From Meishania litoralis (GTDB lineage: Bacteria; Bacteroidota; Bacteroidia; Flavobacteriales; Flavobacteriaceae): a stretch of DNA of 64,000 bases. The notes beneath the pieces are model-generated. The model was not told the origin of the DNA, made no database searches, and saw nothing but the letters and a program-made list of their open reading frames with translations. Position 1 is the stretch's first letter; every line of letters begins with the position of its first letter. The translations under genes were made by a program, and so were the position numbers. The stretch is from assembly GCF_042611095.1 (NCBI RefSeq), contig NZ_JBHFPV010000001.1, positions 1,922,001 through 1,986,000 on the forward strand, read 5' to 3'. Positions 44,361-54,178 of this stretch are shown here, one piece after another.

Positions 44361-45821
44361 ATGGAAGAAGAAAAAACGAAATCGGAAAACCCTCTAAAGG
44401 TCAATCGCCGACATTTTTTCTCACAACTTAGTGTGGGGATCGGTTCACTGGCCTTGGGTTCCCTGTTGATTCCTGACCTATTTAAGAATAATACCGGACA
44501 GGTAGCTCAGCAAAAATTAGGGATTCCACATTTTGCCCCCAAAGCGAAACGGGTCATTTATCTGTTTCAGGCCGGGGCCCCATCCCAATTGGAGACGTTT
44601 GATTATAAGCCCGTTTTGCGAAAGCGAATGGGAGAAGATTTGCCTGAATCGATTCGCAATGGCCAAAGGTTGACCGGTATGACCGCAGGGCAGGATAAAT
44701 TCCCTTTGATGCCCCCCAAAGTGAATTTTCGGCAGCATGGCGAAAGTCGTACTTGGATCAGTGATTTTTTTCCTCATATAGCGAAAATAGCAGATGATAT
44801 TACAGTAGTTCGCAGTATGCATACCGAAGCGATAAACCATGATCCGGCCATAACTTTTTTTCAAACAGGAAGCCAGATTTCAGGTAGGCCCTGTATGGGA
44901 TCTTGGCTGAGCTATGGTCTGGGCAGCGAGAACAAAAATCTGCCATCGTTCGTTGTTTTGACCTCTAGGGGAAAGGGAAATAGCCAAGGGCTATATTCCA
45001 AATTGTGGTCCAGCGGTTTTTTAGATTCAAAACATCAAGGTGTTCTTTTACGCTCAGGTAAGGATCCAGTACTTTATTTGAACGACCCCGAGGGCATTTC
45101 GCGAGCTGACAAAAGACATTTGTTGGATCAGGTTTCTTCATTGAACAAACTTCACCATGTAGAAACGGGCGATGATGAAATAGAGTCTCGTATTGCCCAA
45201 TATGAGATGGCGTATCGCATGCAGATGTCGGTTCCCGATGTGATGGATGTTTCGAAAGAACCCGAATCGATTGTCAAATTATACGGTGAAGATTGTCAAG
45301 TGCCCGGTACATACGCCGCCAATGCGCTGCAGGCGCGAAGATTGGCGGAAAACGGGGTGCGATTCATTCAATTGTACCATCAGGGATGGGACCAGCATGG
45401 CAATTTGCACAATGAAATGGCAGGGCAGGCAAAGGATGTAGATCAGGCTTCGGCGGCTTTGGTAATGGATTTGAAGCAACGTGGAATGTTGGAAGATACG
45501 TTGGTCATTTGGGGCGGTGAATTTGGCCGTGGAAATTATTGCCAAGGCAAATTCGACCCCGATAATTATGGCCGTGACCATCACCCCAGGGCCTTTAGCA
45601 TTTGGATGGCCGGTGGTGGAATCAAACCCGGACTCAATTACGGCCAGACCGATGAATTTGGTTATAATGTGGTCGAAAACCCTGTGCATATCAATGATTT
45701 TCACGCCACCCTTATGCACACCTTAGGTCTCGATCATGAGCAATTGACCTATAAATATCAGGGCAGACGTTTTCGTTTGACCGATGTGGCCGGTAATGTC
45801 ATCAATGATCTCTTAGCATAA
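44361..45821 (+). CDS. DUF1501 protein with Tat-type signal
   Basis: 486 residues of the DUF1501 family, related to the alkaline-phosphatase/sulfatase fold. A twin-arginine signal is visible (RR at 16-17 in VNRRHFFSQL, then a hydrophobic GIGSLALGSLLIPDLF), implying folding in the cytoplasm before export. Family motifs are YLFQAGAPSQLETFDYKP, HTEAINHDPAITFFQTG, GRPCMGSWLSYGLGS, GEFGRG and GRDHHPRAFSIWMAGGGIK (cited in parts). It sits between the DUF1553 and DUF2231 cytochrome genes with 3-4 base gaps, so all three act together. Confidence 0.94.
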   Translation: MEEEKTKSENPLKVNRRHFFSQLSVGIGSLALGSLLIPDLFKNNTGQVAQQKLGIPHFAPKAKRVIYLFQAGAPSQLETFDYKPVLRKRMGEDLPESIRNGQRLTGMTAGQDKFPLMPPKVNFRQHGESRTWISDFFPHIAKIADDITVVRSMHTEAINHDPAITFFQTGSQISGRPCMGSWLSYGLGSENKNLPSFVVLTSRGKGNSQGLYSKLWSSGFLDSKHQGVLLRSGKDPVLYLNDPEGISRADKRHLLDQVSSLNKLHHVETGDDEIESRIAQYEMAYRMQMSVPDVMDVSKEPESIVKLYGEDCQVPGTYAANALQARRLAENGVRFIQLYHQGWDQHGNLHNEMAGQAKDVDQASAALVMDLKQRGMLEDTLVIWGGEFGRGNYCQGKFDPDNYGRDHHPRAFSIWMAGGGIKPGLNYGQTDEFGYNVVENPVHINDFHATLMHTLGLDHEQLTYKYQGRRFRLTDVAGNVINDLLA

Positions 45822-45824
45822 TCT

Positions 45825-47255
45825 ATGGCCCATACTTCAAAAAATAAATGGGTGGATTACACCATTTTCGGACTTTCCGTTTTCTTGATTTTCTGTCTGG
45901 TTTTTGAAAAGTATATCGAATTGCCCGTTCTCGTCGCTTGGGTCGGTCGTTGGCATCCCTTGATATTGCATTTTCCGATTGTCCTCCTATTGATTGCCAT
46001 ATTTTTAGGATTGACGGGAAAGAACATTCCCAGGTCATTATTGGTCGTTGCGACCTTGACTGCCCTGATTACTGCTATCTCTGGATTTTTTTTGGGAAAG
46101 GAATCTACGAACAAAGGGGATCTGTTGTTTTGGCACCAATGGCTGGGTGGGGGTGTGGCCCTGCTTGCGGCCGTTTGGTATTGGGTGCATGGCATGCAAA
46201 AAGGCAAAGACATTGCCGCCAAGATATTACAGGTAATTTTGGCGTGCTTGATCGTTTTTACGGGCCATTATGGCGGCATGGTGACCCATGGCGAGGATTT
46301 TTTGGCGCTTCCGGCAAAAAGGGAAGATGAAAAAATTCCTGACAACCCACTGATTTATGAGCATATCGTGGGGCGGATCTTGAAGAATAATTGTGTGTCG
46401 TGCCATAATCCGAATAAGCAAAAAGGACAGCTTTTGATGACCAGTCTGGCCGATTTAATGAAAGGGGGCGAAGTTGGTTATACAATTGTTCCCGGTGACC
46501 CCGAGGCCAGTGAACTGATACGAAGGATACACCTTCCGGCAGATGAAGAGGAACACATGCCCCCGGATGGCAAAAAGCCATTGGAAGCCTATGAAATTGA
46601 AATACTTGAACGATGGATCGCCTTGGGTGCTTCCGACACCCTAAGATTGGATCATTTGAAAAATAACGAACCCCTGGTGGCCTTGGTCGAAAAACTTATG
46701 GAACCCGATCCGAAGAATCAGTGGATAGACCTTCCCAAAGTTGCCGACAGCACCATATTGAACTTGTCTTCCGATTATCTCACCATAAATAGGGTCGCCA
46801 ATGATTCTGATGCGTTGAGCGTTACCGCCTTTCTGCCGCCTGAATATGACCCCAAATACATTATGGATCTGCAAAGGGTCGCACAAAATATTGTGGAGCT
46901 TGACCTTAGTGGATTGCCGATCGGCGAAAAAGAAATGGCAGTTGTCTCGCAATGCGTTAATTTGGAGTGGTTGGAACTGGATCGTACACTTATTTCGGAT
47001 GCCGAGATCGATAACTTGAAAAACCTTGCAAAACTTCGGTTGTTAAAGGCCTACCGAACAAACATAGGCGACAAAGGCATTACAGTATTGAAAGAAATGC
47101 CCAAGCTAGAGCGGCTTTATTTATGGGAAACCAATGCCACACCGCAAATATTGACCGATATAAGGTCGAAGAGACCTAACCTTCTTATCGATAATGGCAT
47201 TGCCGATAGTTTGAAAACTTTTTTTGTGAAGAAAGATTCCGTTATCTTGAATTAA
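45825..47255 (+). CDS. DUF2231 membrane cytochrome with PSCyt1 domain and C-terminal LRR
   Basis: 476 residues. The N-terminal 150 residues hold about four membrane helices of the DUF2231 type, with His residues at 44, 49, 104 and 148 (RWHPLILHFPIV, FWHQWLGG, TGHYGG) that could ligate heme b. A c-type heme site CVSCH (190-194) lies in a planctomycete cytochrome C domain with HMPPDGKKP as distal-Met region. The C-terminal 100 residues carry leucine-rich repeats (LEWLELDRTLISDAEIDNL, LKEMPKLERLYLWE). It may tie the exported pair to the membrane quinone pool; this is inference. Confidence 0.92.
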   Translation: MAHTSKNKWVDYTIFGLSVFLIFCLVFEKYIELPVLVAWVGRWHPLILHFPIVLLLIAIFLGLTGKNIPRSLLVVATLTALITAISGFFLGKESTNKGDLLFWHQWLGGGVALLAAVWYWVHGMQKGKDIAAKILQVILACLIVFTGHYGGMVTHGEDFLALPAKREDEKIPDNPLIYEHIVGRILKNNCVSCHNPNKQKGQLLMTSLADLMKGGEVGYTIVPGDPEASELIRRIHLPADEEEHMPPDGKKPLEAYEIEILERWIALGASDTLRLDHLKNNEPLVALVEKLMEPDPKNQWIDLPKVADSTILNLSSDYLTINRVANDSDALSVTAFLPPEYDPKYIMDLQRVAQNIVELDLSGLPIGEKEMAVVSQCVNLEWLELDRTLISDAEIDNLKNLAKLRLLKAYRTNIGDKGITVLKEMPKLERLYLWETNATPQILTDIRSKRPNLLIDNGIADSLKTFFVKKDSVILN

Positions 47256-47826
47256 CTTTTTGTTGTTGATTACGAGCTGAGTGCATTAAGTTTTACGTCA
47301 ATGCTTGTTAACTGTGCAATTTGGGGATCTAACAATAAAAACTATAATTTCTATTTTCTTCTGACAACAGAATAGCGGAGACACGGTTTTGTGATTTGAA
47401 TTACATATGGTAATATCATTTTCGAATCTATTTCAAGCCAATTAGATGTTTTTTATTGCTTATACTTTAAACGCAATTCTTAGGGTATCAATTGTGCTCA
47501 CATTTCAAAATCAATAAGTCCAATAAGAAGTTCGTATTAAGATATTATACCGATCAAATTGATATTGGCACTGTTAAATTACTTATTGGCTTTCAATTCC
47601 TATTTTCTATTAATGATTGAGGTAGTGCATATGTAAGGCATCATCTGGCCACATTGATTTAATGGCCCGAATCAATTAAAATAACAATTTCTTAATATAT
47701 CTATATAATTAAACTTTCTTTAGTAATAAATAATAGATGACACTATAAGTAAGTAAATACAGCAATATTTTAATAAAAGAGACGTTAATCGATAATATCA
47801 TACATTTTAACGGTAATTCTTACAGA
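47256..47826. other. 571-base AT-rich intergenic region
   Basis: No open frame with coding character, no RNA gene and no strong hairpin were found. The region is noticeably richer in A+T than its neighbours and separates the cytochrome operon from the adhesin operon; it presumably contains the promoter of the latter. Confidence 0.5.
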
Positions 47827-48375
47827 ATGAAGCAACTTACTTATTTCCCTAGAAAATCTAAATTTTCAAAACTGCTATTATTTTTTGCGAGCACCTTTGT
47901 TTATTCGCAGGCAACAGACCTTTTGGTAATTGATTCCGATTATTCTAAAAAAGAGCAGCTGTTGTCCCAAGTGTTCGAAGTTCAAATTTTATATCTCGAT
48001 TCAGAAACGAACCCGTGGACTGATATTCGCGAAGTGCTTTTGGCCGAGAAATCGATTAAGACGGTCCACCTTTTTACCGATGCCACTTATAAAGAAATAA
48101 GAATGGGAGGCATTACCTATAACATAGATACGCTTAACGATGAATTTGAACTAGGCATGTTGGAGGGACTCTATCAGGGAACCAATATTCAGCTACTTAT
48201 CTATAATTGCAATCTTGGATCTAATGCAGATGGACTTTCGCTCATTAAAAAAATCAGCGACCTATCCTATTTCAACGTTGCGGCGCCCACGAAATGCAAT
48301 TCCGTTTTCACTCCAGGTTTAGAATTTGATTACACCGCCATGGACCTGCCCGTTAACAGTTCAATACTAAAATAG
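47827..48375 (+). CDS. Stand-alone DUF4347 domain protein
   Basis: 182 residues with a signal-like N-terminus (FSKLLLFFASTFVYSQ) and one DUF4347 domain: ATDLLVIDSDYSKKEQLLSQ, SIKTVHLFTDATYKEIRMGG, YNIDTLNDEF, NIQLLIYNCNLGSNADGLS and FNVAAPTKCN. DUF4347 is normally the N-terminal module of giant adhesins; the usual Ser-His-Gly of the family is changed here to LFTDA. In this locus the domain is a separate gene, 11 bases before the adhesin, as if split from it. Function unknown, but surface localisation with the adhesin is likely. Confidence 0.82.
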   Translation: MKQLTYFPRKSKFSKLLLFFASTFVYSQATDLLVIDSDYSKKEQLLSQVFEVQILYLDSETNPWTDIREVLLAEKSIKTVHLFTDATYKEIRMGGITYNIDTLNDEFELGMLEGLYQGTNIQLLIYNCNLGSNADGLSLIKKISDLSYFNVAAPTKCNSVFTPGLEFDYTAMDLPVNSSILK

Positions 48376-48386
48376 AATAACCGACC

Positions 48387-51300
48387 ATGAAACAAGTTTT
48401 ACAAAGTATCTTTTCATTTTTACTGCTATTTTTTTTGTCAGGGGCTGCTAGTGCCCAAACAGTTGACATGACCGTGCAGCAGGGGCCCAATATAGATGTT
48501 ATGGTAACTGTTGGATCGGCTGATGTTGATCTGACTACCTTTGAGGATGACCTTGAACAAGCCATGTACAACAAAGGAATTCCATTAGGCAAATTACGGG
48601 TAGAGGCTTATCAACGAAGCTCCATTTCTTCTGACCAGGCCGATGCCGGTGATATTTTCAATAGCTGGAACATCATGGATTTCAACGGTGCCGAACCACC
48701 GAATCCGCACAACTATTTGAGCAGCGCCGGTGGAGGTGCCTATAACGGCCCTTATTTCTCTTTTGATAGCGGGTCGAATCAAATATTGGCAGATCCTGTA
48801 GCAAGAAACTCGGGCAATTACGGTGTAGCCATGTACGATCCTACCGGTGATGTGTCTGACGGGACCATCTCGGCGACATTCGGGCTCTCCGGCGCACCAT
48901 ATACGCATGCCGAAGTAGGCTTTATCTTCAGAAAGGTCGATAACAACAATTTTTACGCCTATATCATAGATAACCACACCGCATGTGGTAATCTGAGTAA
49001 TTATGCCAATGGCGATGGTTATCCGGCGGAAGCAATACTAAAAAGGGAAAATGGGGTTACCACGATTTTGGCCGTAAACACCAATAGCGGAAGAACGGGA
49101 ACGGCTCCTTATGGATGGGATGAAAATCGATCCGATATGTTCGCCGCATTCTACAATGGCCAGAAAATCGATTTTAAAATAGAAATGTCGGGCAATGACA
49201 TCAAAGTTTCCCGAAGGGGCGGCGGTGGAAATGCTGGAACGGATTGGATCCAATCTTTTGATATTACCGATACCACTTTTCCTTCAGGAAGCTACGGCTT
49301 CTATGTGCACGAACAGCAAAATGCTTATTTCAAGGATATAAACATCGAAAAACTAGAACTCCGGGCTTTTAAGGATGTCTTGCGCGAACCACAATGGCGG
49401 AACAGTGCCCTTCGTTTCAATGTAAACCTAGATGATATTGAAGTCGCCGATTTTGACAACGATCAAGATTTGGCCGAAATATTGATGCGGACCATCAACG
49501 AGGACATACATTATATAGGTTGGGGAACCAATGCAAACCAAACACAGTTTGAACGCTTCATTGTACAGAACAACAATCAGGGAATATTCGTTAATAGGGA
49601 TAGTGGTGGTTGGACAACGTGGCTTGACGAAATGGCACAATATATCTATGAACAATATCAGTTCGGAACCGTAACCGCCGGTGAATATTTCATTGCCGGC
49701 ACTTCCGTTGAAATCGATGTTGACCCGGCAGAAATGAAGGCCAATACCGCCAATGCCAGCTACCCAAGCGGTAGATGGAAGATAACGCATGACGAAACTT
49801 TTTTCCCGAACGACGAGGGACGTGTATCTTGGAGCGGACTTTATCTTGAGGATGTTCCCGAATATTATGAAAAGCCGGGAGAATATTCTTTCACGTTTGA
49901 AGATTTGCCTACGGCGCCCACGACCTTGTATTTTCATAGGAAACCTGTTGCAAGTTTCACCTATAGCGCCGCTACTGGCGTATTCAACAATACCTCCTAT
50001 GATTTAGACGGTGGCTCTAACAATGGTATTTCACAGAACATTTGGAAATGGAAATCTGTAGATGCCGCATCTACCGATGATTGGACTACCGGGGTTTTCG
50101 ATAAAAACTCCGTTCCTGACGGCGAATATCTCGTAATGCTTACCGTACAGGATTACCAAGGGACGTGGAGTAGTCCCACAAGCGTATTCATTGAATTAGA
50201 TGGTGGCGGTTCTGCCGGCAACGAGGATCTTCCGGTATCTCAATTCAATATTCAACCCGACCAATTGTTCACATATTCAGGAAGTATGTTCATCAACATT
50301 GCTAACAATTCCATAGATCCCTATGGCCGTACGCTGGCCACTGAAGAGTGGATCGTTACCCAAAGAACATATGACAATGACGGCAACCCTTCCGACACCG
50401 AAATTTATAACTCAACTATCGAAATGACCGATTTTTCGGCCTACAATACCCTTTCCGCAGACTACATTATTAGCCTAAGGGTACAGACCGATACAGGTGT
50501 TTGGTCAGAACCTTTCTACCGAACCTTGAACATTACACATGACACTACAAATCCCACAATTGCCGCCACTCCAGAAAACGGTGCCATTGACACCAATACG
50601 GATATTCTGTTAACGTTTCAAGACGAAAATAGTGGTAGTGGTTTCGACGTACAACGATATGTATTGGTTCAAGATGTAAATCCACCGGCATCTGGTGCCG
50701 CCAGTTGGAGTTCGTGGAGCAACAGCCAATCAAAAAATGTATCCTTTTCGAACGGAGGAACCGGATGGTACATACATGCAGAGGCGAAGGACAACGCGGC
50801 GAATACCCAAACCGCTACCTTTGGGCCATATGACCTTACCCTAGTGGTTTCTGCAGACGATGATCTCGCCATTGTCGACGAAGATTCGGTTACCGATCCC
50901 ATAGATGTACTGTATAACGATGTTTACGATAACAACAATTCGCCCTTGATTACCATTATTACACAAGGAACCAAAGGTAATGCCGTAGTGAATGGAAGTA
51001 ATCAAGTTATATATACTCCGAACGAAAACGAAAACGGCACCGATGTGGTAGTATATGAATTGGACGACTCGGGTACTAAGGTAACGGCCAATATAACAAT
51101 TTCCATCACCGCAATAGACGACGAACCGACTGCCGTAGCCGATGATTTTATATTGGATGAAAATGCGACCCTTAACGAAGACGTATCTGTTAACGATATT
51201 GAGATTGACGATGACGACAGAATATATTACCTGGTAGATTCACCAACCCATGACGCCTCATTCTCCTTTAATGGTGACGGTTCGTTCACTTATGTACACG

Positions 51301-53021
51301 ATGGTGATGAATCAAGTACGGATTCTTTTACCTATAACTTTGAAGACGCGTTTTCCTTTTCCGAAACCGTAACCGTGACCTTGAACATAAACCCGATCAA
51401 CGATATTCCCACAGGTGGAGACGTTTCAATAGAGGCCATTGAGAATTTACCATATACGTTCGCCGTGACCGACTTCATTTTTTCTGACGAGGATCCCGGT
51501 GATTCCTTCAATGGAATACAAATTATTGCATTGCCTTCGAATGGAACATTGACCTATAACGGTTCTGCGGTGCAGACCAATGATATGATCGATGATATAA
51601 CTTTATTGGGGTATACGCCAAATTCGAATGAATTCGGCTCAAATTACACCTCATTTTCCTTTAAGGTAAAAGATGGGTCAGATACTGTCAGCAATGAATC
51701 CTATACGCTGAATATTGATACCTTGGAGGATACTGACGGAGACGGTAACCCTGATATACAAGATACCGATGACGACAACGACGGAACACCCGATACGGAG
51801 GACAATTTCCCCAAAGATCCCAATGAGGATACCGACACCGACGGCGACGGCACGGGCGACAACGCCGATACCGATGACGACAACGACGGAACACCCGATA
51901 CGGAGGACGATTTCCCCAAAGATCCCAATGAGGATTCCGACACCGACGGCGACGGCACGGGCGATAATGCCGATACCGATGACGACAATGATGGAACACC
52001 CGATACGGAGGACGATTTCCCCAAAGATCCCAATGAGGATGCCGACACCGACGGCGACGGCACGGGCGACAACGCCGATACCGATGACGACAACGACGGA
52101 ACACCCGATACGGAGGACGATTTCCCCAAAGATCCCAATGAGGATGCCGACACCGACGGCGACGGCACGGGCGACAACGCCGATACCGATGACGACAACG
52201 ACGGAACACCCGATACGGAGGACGATTTCCCCAAAGATCCCAATGAGGATACCGACACCGACGGCGACGGCACGGGCGACAACGCCGATACCGATGACGA
52301 CAACGACGGAACACCCGATACGGAGGACGATTTCCCCAAAGATCCCAATGAGGATTCCGATGCCGATGGAGATGGTATTGGAGACAATACCGATGATGAC
52401 GATGACAACGACGGTGTTACCGATACTGACAATGACGGTGACGGACTTGGGGACAACGTGGATACCGATGACGATAATGACGGTATTTCGGATGATGAGG
52501 ACGATTTTCCAAACGACGCTTCGGAAACCATTGATACCGATGGCAATGGAATTGGAAATAATTCCGATACCGATGACGATGGCGACGGATATTCGGACGA
52601 AGTTGAATCAGCAGAGGGAAGCGATCCCTTAGACGACCAGAGTATTCCCTTGGATACCGATGGGGACGGTATTCCAGACAATAACGACACCGATGACGAC
52701 AACGACGGCGTAACAGATAGTGCTGATGCGTTCCCCACCGATAAAGAACCTTCTTTGGTACCTGCTCAAGCTTTTACGCCCAATGGCGATGGAAACAATG
52801 ATGCTTGGATTATTCCAGGAATCGACAACTATCCAAATAATAAGGTAACGGTATATAATCGATGGGGCCATAAAGTCTTCGCCACTATCTCGTACCGTAA
52901 TGATTGGGAAGGTTTCTACAAAGACAGAAGGGAAAAACTACCTGCGGGCTCGTACATGTATATAATAGACCTAGGGGACGGTAATGCTCCCCTTCAAGGT
53001 TGGATTTTCATAAACTATTAA
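48387..53021 (+). CDS. Giant adhesin with thrombospondin-3 repeats and T9SS type B sorting domain
   Basis: 1544 residues. Signal peptide to about 24 (FLSGAASAQ), a large N-terminal region with a concanavalin-like part (ATFGLSGAPYTHAEVGFIFR) and PKD/Ig-like modules, two cadherin/VCBS-like modules (about 830-1110), then a calcium-binding thrombospondin type 3 region of Asp-rich repeats (about 1112-1460) that includes a near-perfect 105-bp tandem array. The C-terminus FTPNGDGNNDAWIIPGIDNY with YNRWGHKVF and WIFINY is the gliding-motility-associated type B domain (CHU_C). It is therefore exported by the T9SS encoded at gldKLMN, and kept at the surface with the PorP/SprF protein encoded next. Confidence 0.95.
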   Translation: MKQVLQSIFSFLLLFFLSGAASAQTVDMTVQQGPNIDVMVTVGSADVDLTTFEDDLEQAMYNKGIPLGKLRVEAYQRSSISSDQADAGDIFNSWNIMDFNGAEPPNPHNYLSSAGGGAYNGPYFSFDSGSNQILADPVARNSGNYGVAMYDPTGDVSDGTISATFGLSGAPYTHAEVGFIFRKVDNNNFYAYIIDNHTACGNLSNYANGDGYPAEAILKRENGVTTILAVNTNSGRTGTAPYGWDENRSDMFAAFYNGQKIDFKIEMSGNDIKVSRRGGGGNAGTDWIQSFDITDTTFPSGSYGFYVHEQQNAYFKDINIEKLELRAFKDVLREPQWRNSALRFNVNLDDIEVADFDNDQDLAEILMRTINEDIHYIGWGTNANQTQFERFIVQNNNQGIFVNRDSGGWTTWLDEMAQYIYEQYQFGTVTAGEYFIAGTSVEIDVDPAEMKANTANASYPSGRWKITHDETFFPNDEGRVSWSGLYLEDVPEYYEKPGEYSFTFEDLPTAPTTLYFHRKPVASFTYSAATGVFNNTSYDLDGGSNNGISQNIWKWKSVDAASTDDWTTGVFDKNSVPDGEYLVMLTVQDYQGTWSSPTSVFIELDGGGSAGNEDLPVSQFNIQPDQLFTYSGSMFINIANNSIDPYGRTLATEEWIVTQRTYDNDGNPSDTEIYNSTIEMTDFSAYNTLSADYIISLRVQTDTGVWSEPFYRTLNITHDTTNPTIAATPENGAIDTNTDILLTFQDENSGSGFDVQRYVLVQDVNPPASGAASWSSWSNSQSKNVSFSNGGTGWYIHAEAKDNAANTQTATFGPYDLTLVVSADDDLAIVDEDSVTDPIDVLYNDVYDNNNSPLITIITQGTKGNAVVNGSNQVIYTPNENENGTDVVVYELDDSGTKVTANITISITAIDDEPTAVADDFILDENATLNEDVSVNDIEIDDDDRIYYLVDSPTHDASFSFNGDGSFTYVHDGDESSTDSFTYNFEDAFSFSETVTVTLNINPINDIPTGGDVSIEAIENLPYTFAVTDFIFSDEDPGDSFNGIQIIALPSNGTLTYNGSAVQTNDMIDDITLLGYTPNSNEFGSNYTSFSFKVKDGSDTVSNESYTLNIDTLEDTDGDGNPDIQDTDDDNDGTPDTEDNFPKDPNEDTDTDGDGTGDNADTDDDNDGTPDTEDDFPKDPNEDSDTDGDGTGDNADTDDDNDGTPDTEDDFPKDPNEDADTDGDGTGDNADTDDDNDGTPDTEDDFPKDPNEDADTDGDGTGDNADTDDDNDGTPDTEDDFPKDPNEDTDTDGDGTGDNADTDDDNDGTPDTEDDFPKDPNEDSDADGDGIGDNTDDDDDNDGVTDTDNDGDGLGDNVDTDDDNDGISDDEDDFPNDASETIDTDGNGIGNNSDTDDDGDGYSDEVESAEGSDPLDDQSIPLDTDGDGIPDNNDTDDDNDGVTDSADAFPTDKEPSLVPAQAFTPNGDGNNDAWIIPGIDNYPNNKVTVYNRWGHKVFATISYRNDWEGFYKDRREKLPAGSYMYIIDLGDGNAPLQGWIFINY
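51762..52391 (+). repeat. Six tandem 105-bp (35-codon) thrombospondin-3 units
   Basis: Units begin at 51762, 51867, 51972, 52077, 52182 and 52287 with GATACCGATGACGAC. Each encodes DTDDDNDGTPDTEDDFPKDP plus NEDxDTDGDGTGDNA. Units 2-5 are almost identical at DNA level; unit 6 diverges in its second half. Third-base identity between units shows recent expansion or gene conversion, so copy number is probably variable between strains. Confidence 0.95.
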
Positions 53022-53052
53022 CCGAAAACTAAAGATACAATACCCTTAAGAC

Positions 53053-53943
53053 ATGAACATAATCCATAAATTACGGTTATCGATCGCGGTAATTCTTCTC
53101 TCCTTTACGGCCGTTGCCCAACAAGATCCAGGCTACACCTTTTATCGCTATAATATGAATATTTATAACCCGGCCTTTACCGGAAGTTCCGAGGGCCCTG
53201 AGTTTTCACTGGGAGTCCGAAGTCAGTGGGCTGGGATCAAGGGGGCTCCTGAAAGCCAAAGCGCAATCTTTGGCATGCCCATGGGCAAAAACATCGGCCT
53301 AGGGGTTTCAATTCTAAACGATAGAACTTTTATAGAACGGCAAACATGGCTGGCCGTGGACGTCTCTTACTTTATTGAACTAGACGAAAAACACAAACTT
53401 TATTTTGGTATCAAGGGAAGCGCAAACTCCTATGATGCCAACACCGATGGTCTGATCACCTACGGTGTCGGTCAAGATGAAAACTTGGTGAATTACGACA
53501 GTCGTTTTACGCCAAATATCGGAATCGGGGCCTATTTAAAACATGACAGATACTTCATATCGCTATCGGCACCAAAAATTCTAACTCCCAAACGGCTTCA
53601 AGAGAGGGATGGCAATGCATACTTGGGAGTTGACCGTATGCATGCCTATTTGAGCGGGGGCTATAACTTCAAGCTAAGTAAATCGTTAAACTTGGAAACT
53701 ATGGGGATGCTTCGGTACGTAGATGCTTCACCCTTGTCTTTGGAAGTAACGGGCATTTTTGATTTCGGCCAACGTTTCGAAATCGGGGCTTCTTACAGAT
53801 ACGATGAAAGCATAAGTGGACTGTGCTTGTTCAATATCAGCAGCGGATTCAATATAGGATACGCATATGAAACCTCGGTACAGAACTCGATCGATGGCCT
53901 AGACAATAATACACACGAGCTTTTCATGAATTTGAGACTTTGA
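53053..53943 (+). CDS. PorP/SprF-family T9SS membrane protein
   Basis: A 296-residue outer-membrane beta-barrel that assists secretion and attachment of type B T9SS substrates. Signal peptide to FTAVAQQDPGYTFYRYN; family motifs are YNMNIYNPAFTGS, SQWAGIKGAPESQ, GLGVSILNDRTFIERQ and the C-terminal aromatic-rich strands ending FMNLRL. It follows the type B adhesin by 31 bases, the standard arrangement for substrate-specific SprF paralogues. Confidence 0.96.
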   Translation: MNIIHKLRLSIAVILLSFTAVAQQDPGYTFYRYNMNIYNPAFTGSSEGPEFSLGVRSQWAGIKGAPESQSAIFGMPMGKNIGLGVSILNDRTFIERQTWLAVDVSYFIELDEKHKLYFGIKGSANSYDANTDGLITYGVGQDENLVNYDSRFTPNIGIGAYLKHDRYFISLSAPKILTPKRLQERDGNAYLGVDRMHAYLSGGYNFKLSKSLNLETMGMLRYVDASPLSLEVTGIFDFGQRFEIGASYRYDESISGLCLFNISSGFNIGYAYETSVQNSIDGLDNNTHELFMNLRL

Positions 53944-54178
53944 AAAAAGAGGTTCGAACGTTCATTGATATAATGTAAGTCTAAAACCTTAACATGACTT
54001 TCAATTATTTTTGCAAAAAACAGGTCGTTACTTTCATAATTTTGAATTACTGCTTTTTTCCAATTGTTTTATTGTCAAAAGTTGGCCAATTTCCAAGTAT
54101 TGATTGTCCGTGAGTTGTTGTCAAACTCAAAGGTATTTAAAAAGTATAAAAAAATGTTGCATGGTTATCGGTTGTTTT
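53944..54178. other. AT-rich spacer at the left side of the accessory region
   Basis: 235 bases with no gene or hairpin that I can support. The style of sequence becomes more A+T-rich from here to about 62.5 kb. Confidence 0.4.

Noticed and set aside
51762..52391. Possible CRISPR array
   Set aside because: The 105-bp units are contiguous, have no unique spacers and are an in-frame protein repeat.
51688..52738. Long open frames of 208, 345 and 305 codons overlapping the adhesin repeat on both strands
   Set aside because: They are by-products of the GC-rich, stop-free 105-bp repeat; their products are low-complexity Arg/Ser/Thr-Pro strings and the sense frame has clear thrombospondin-3 motifs.
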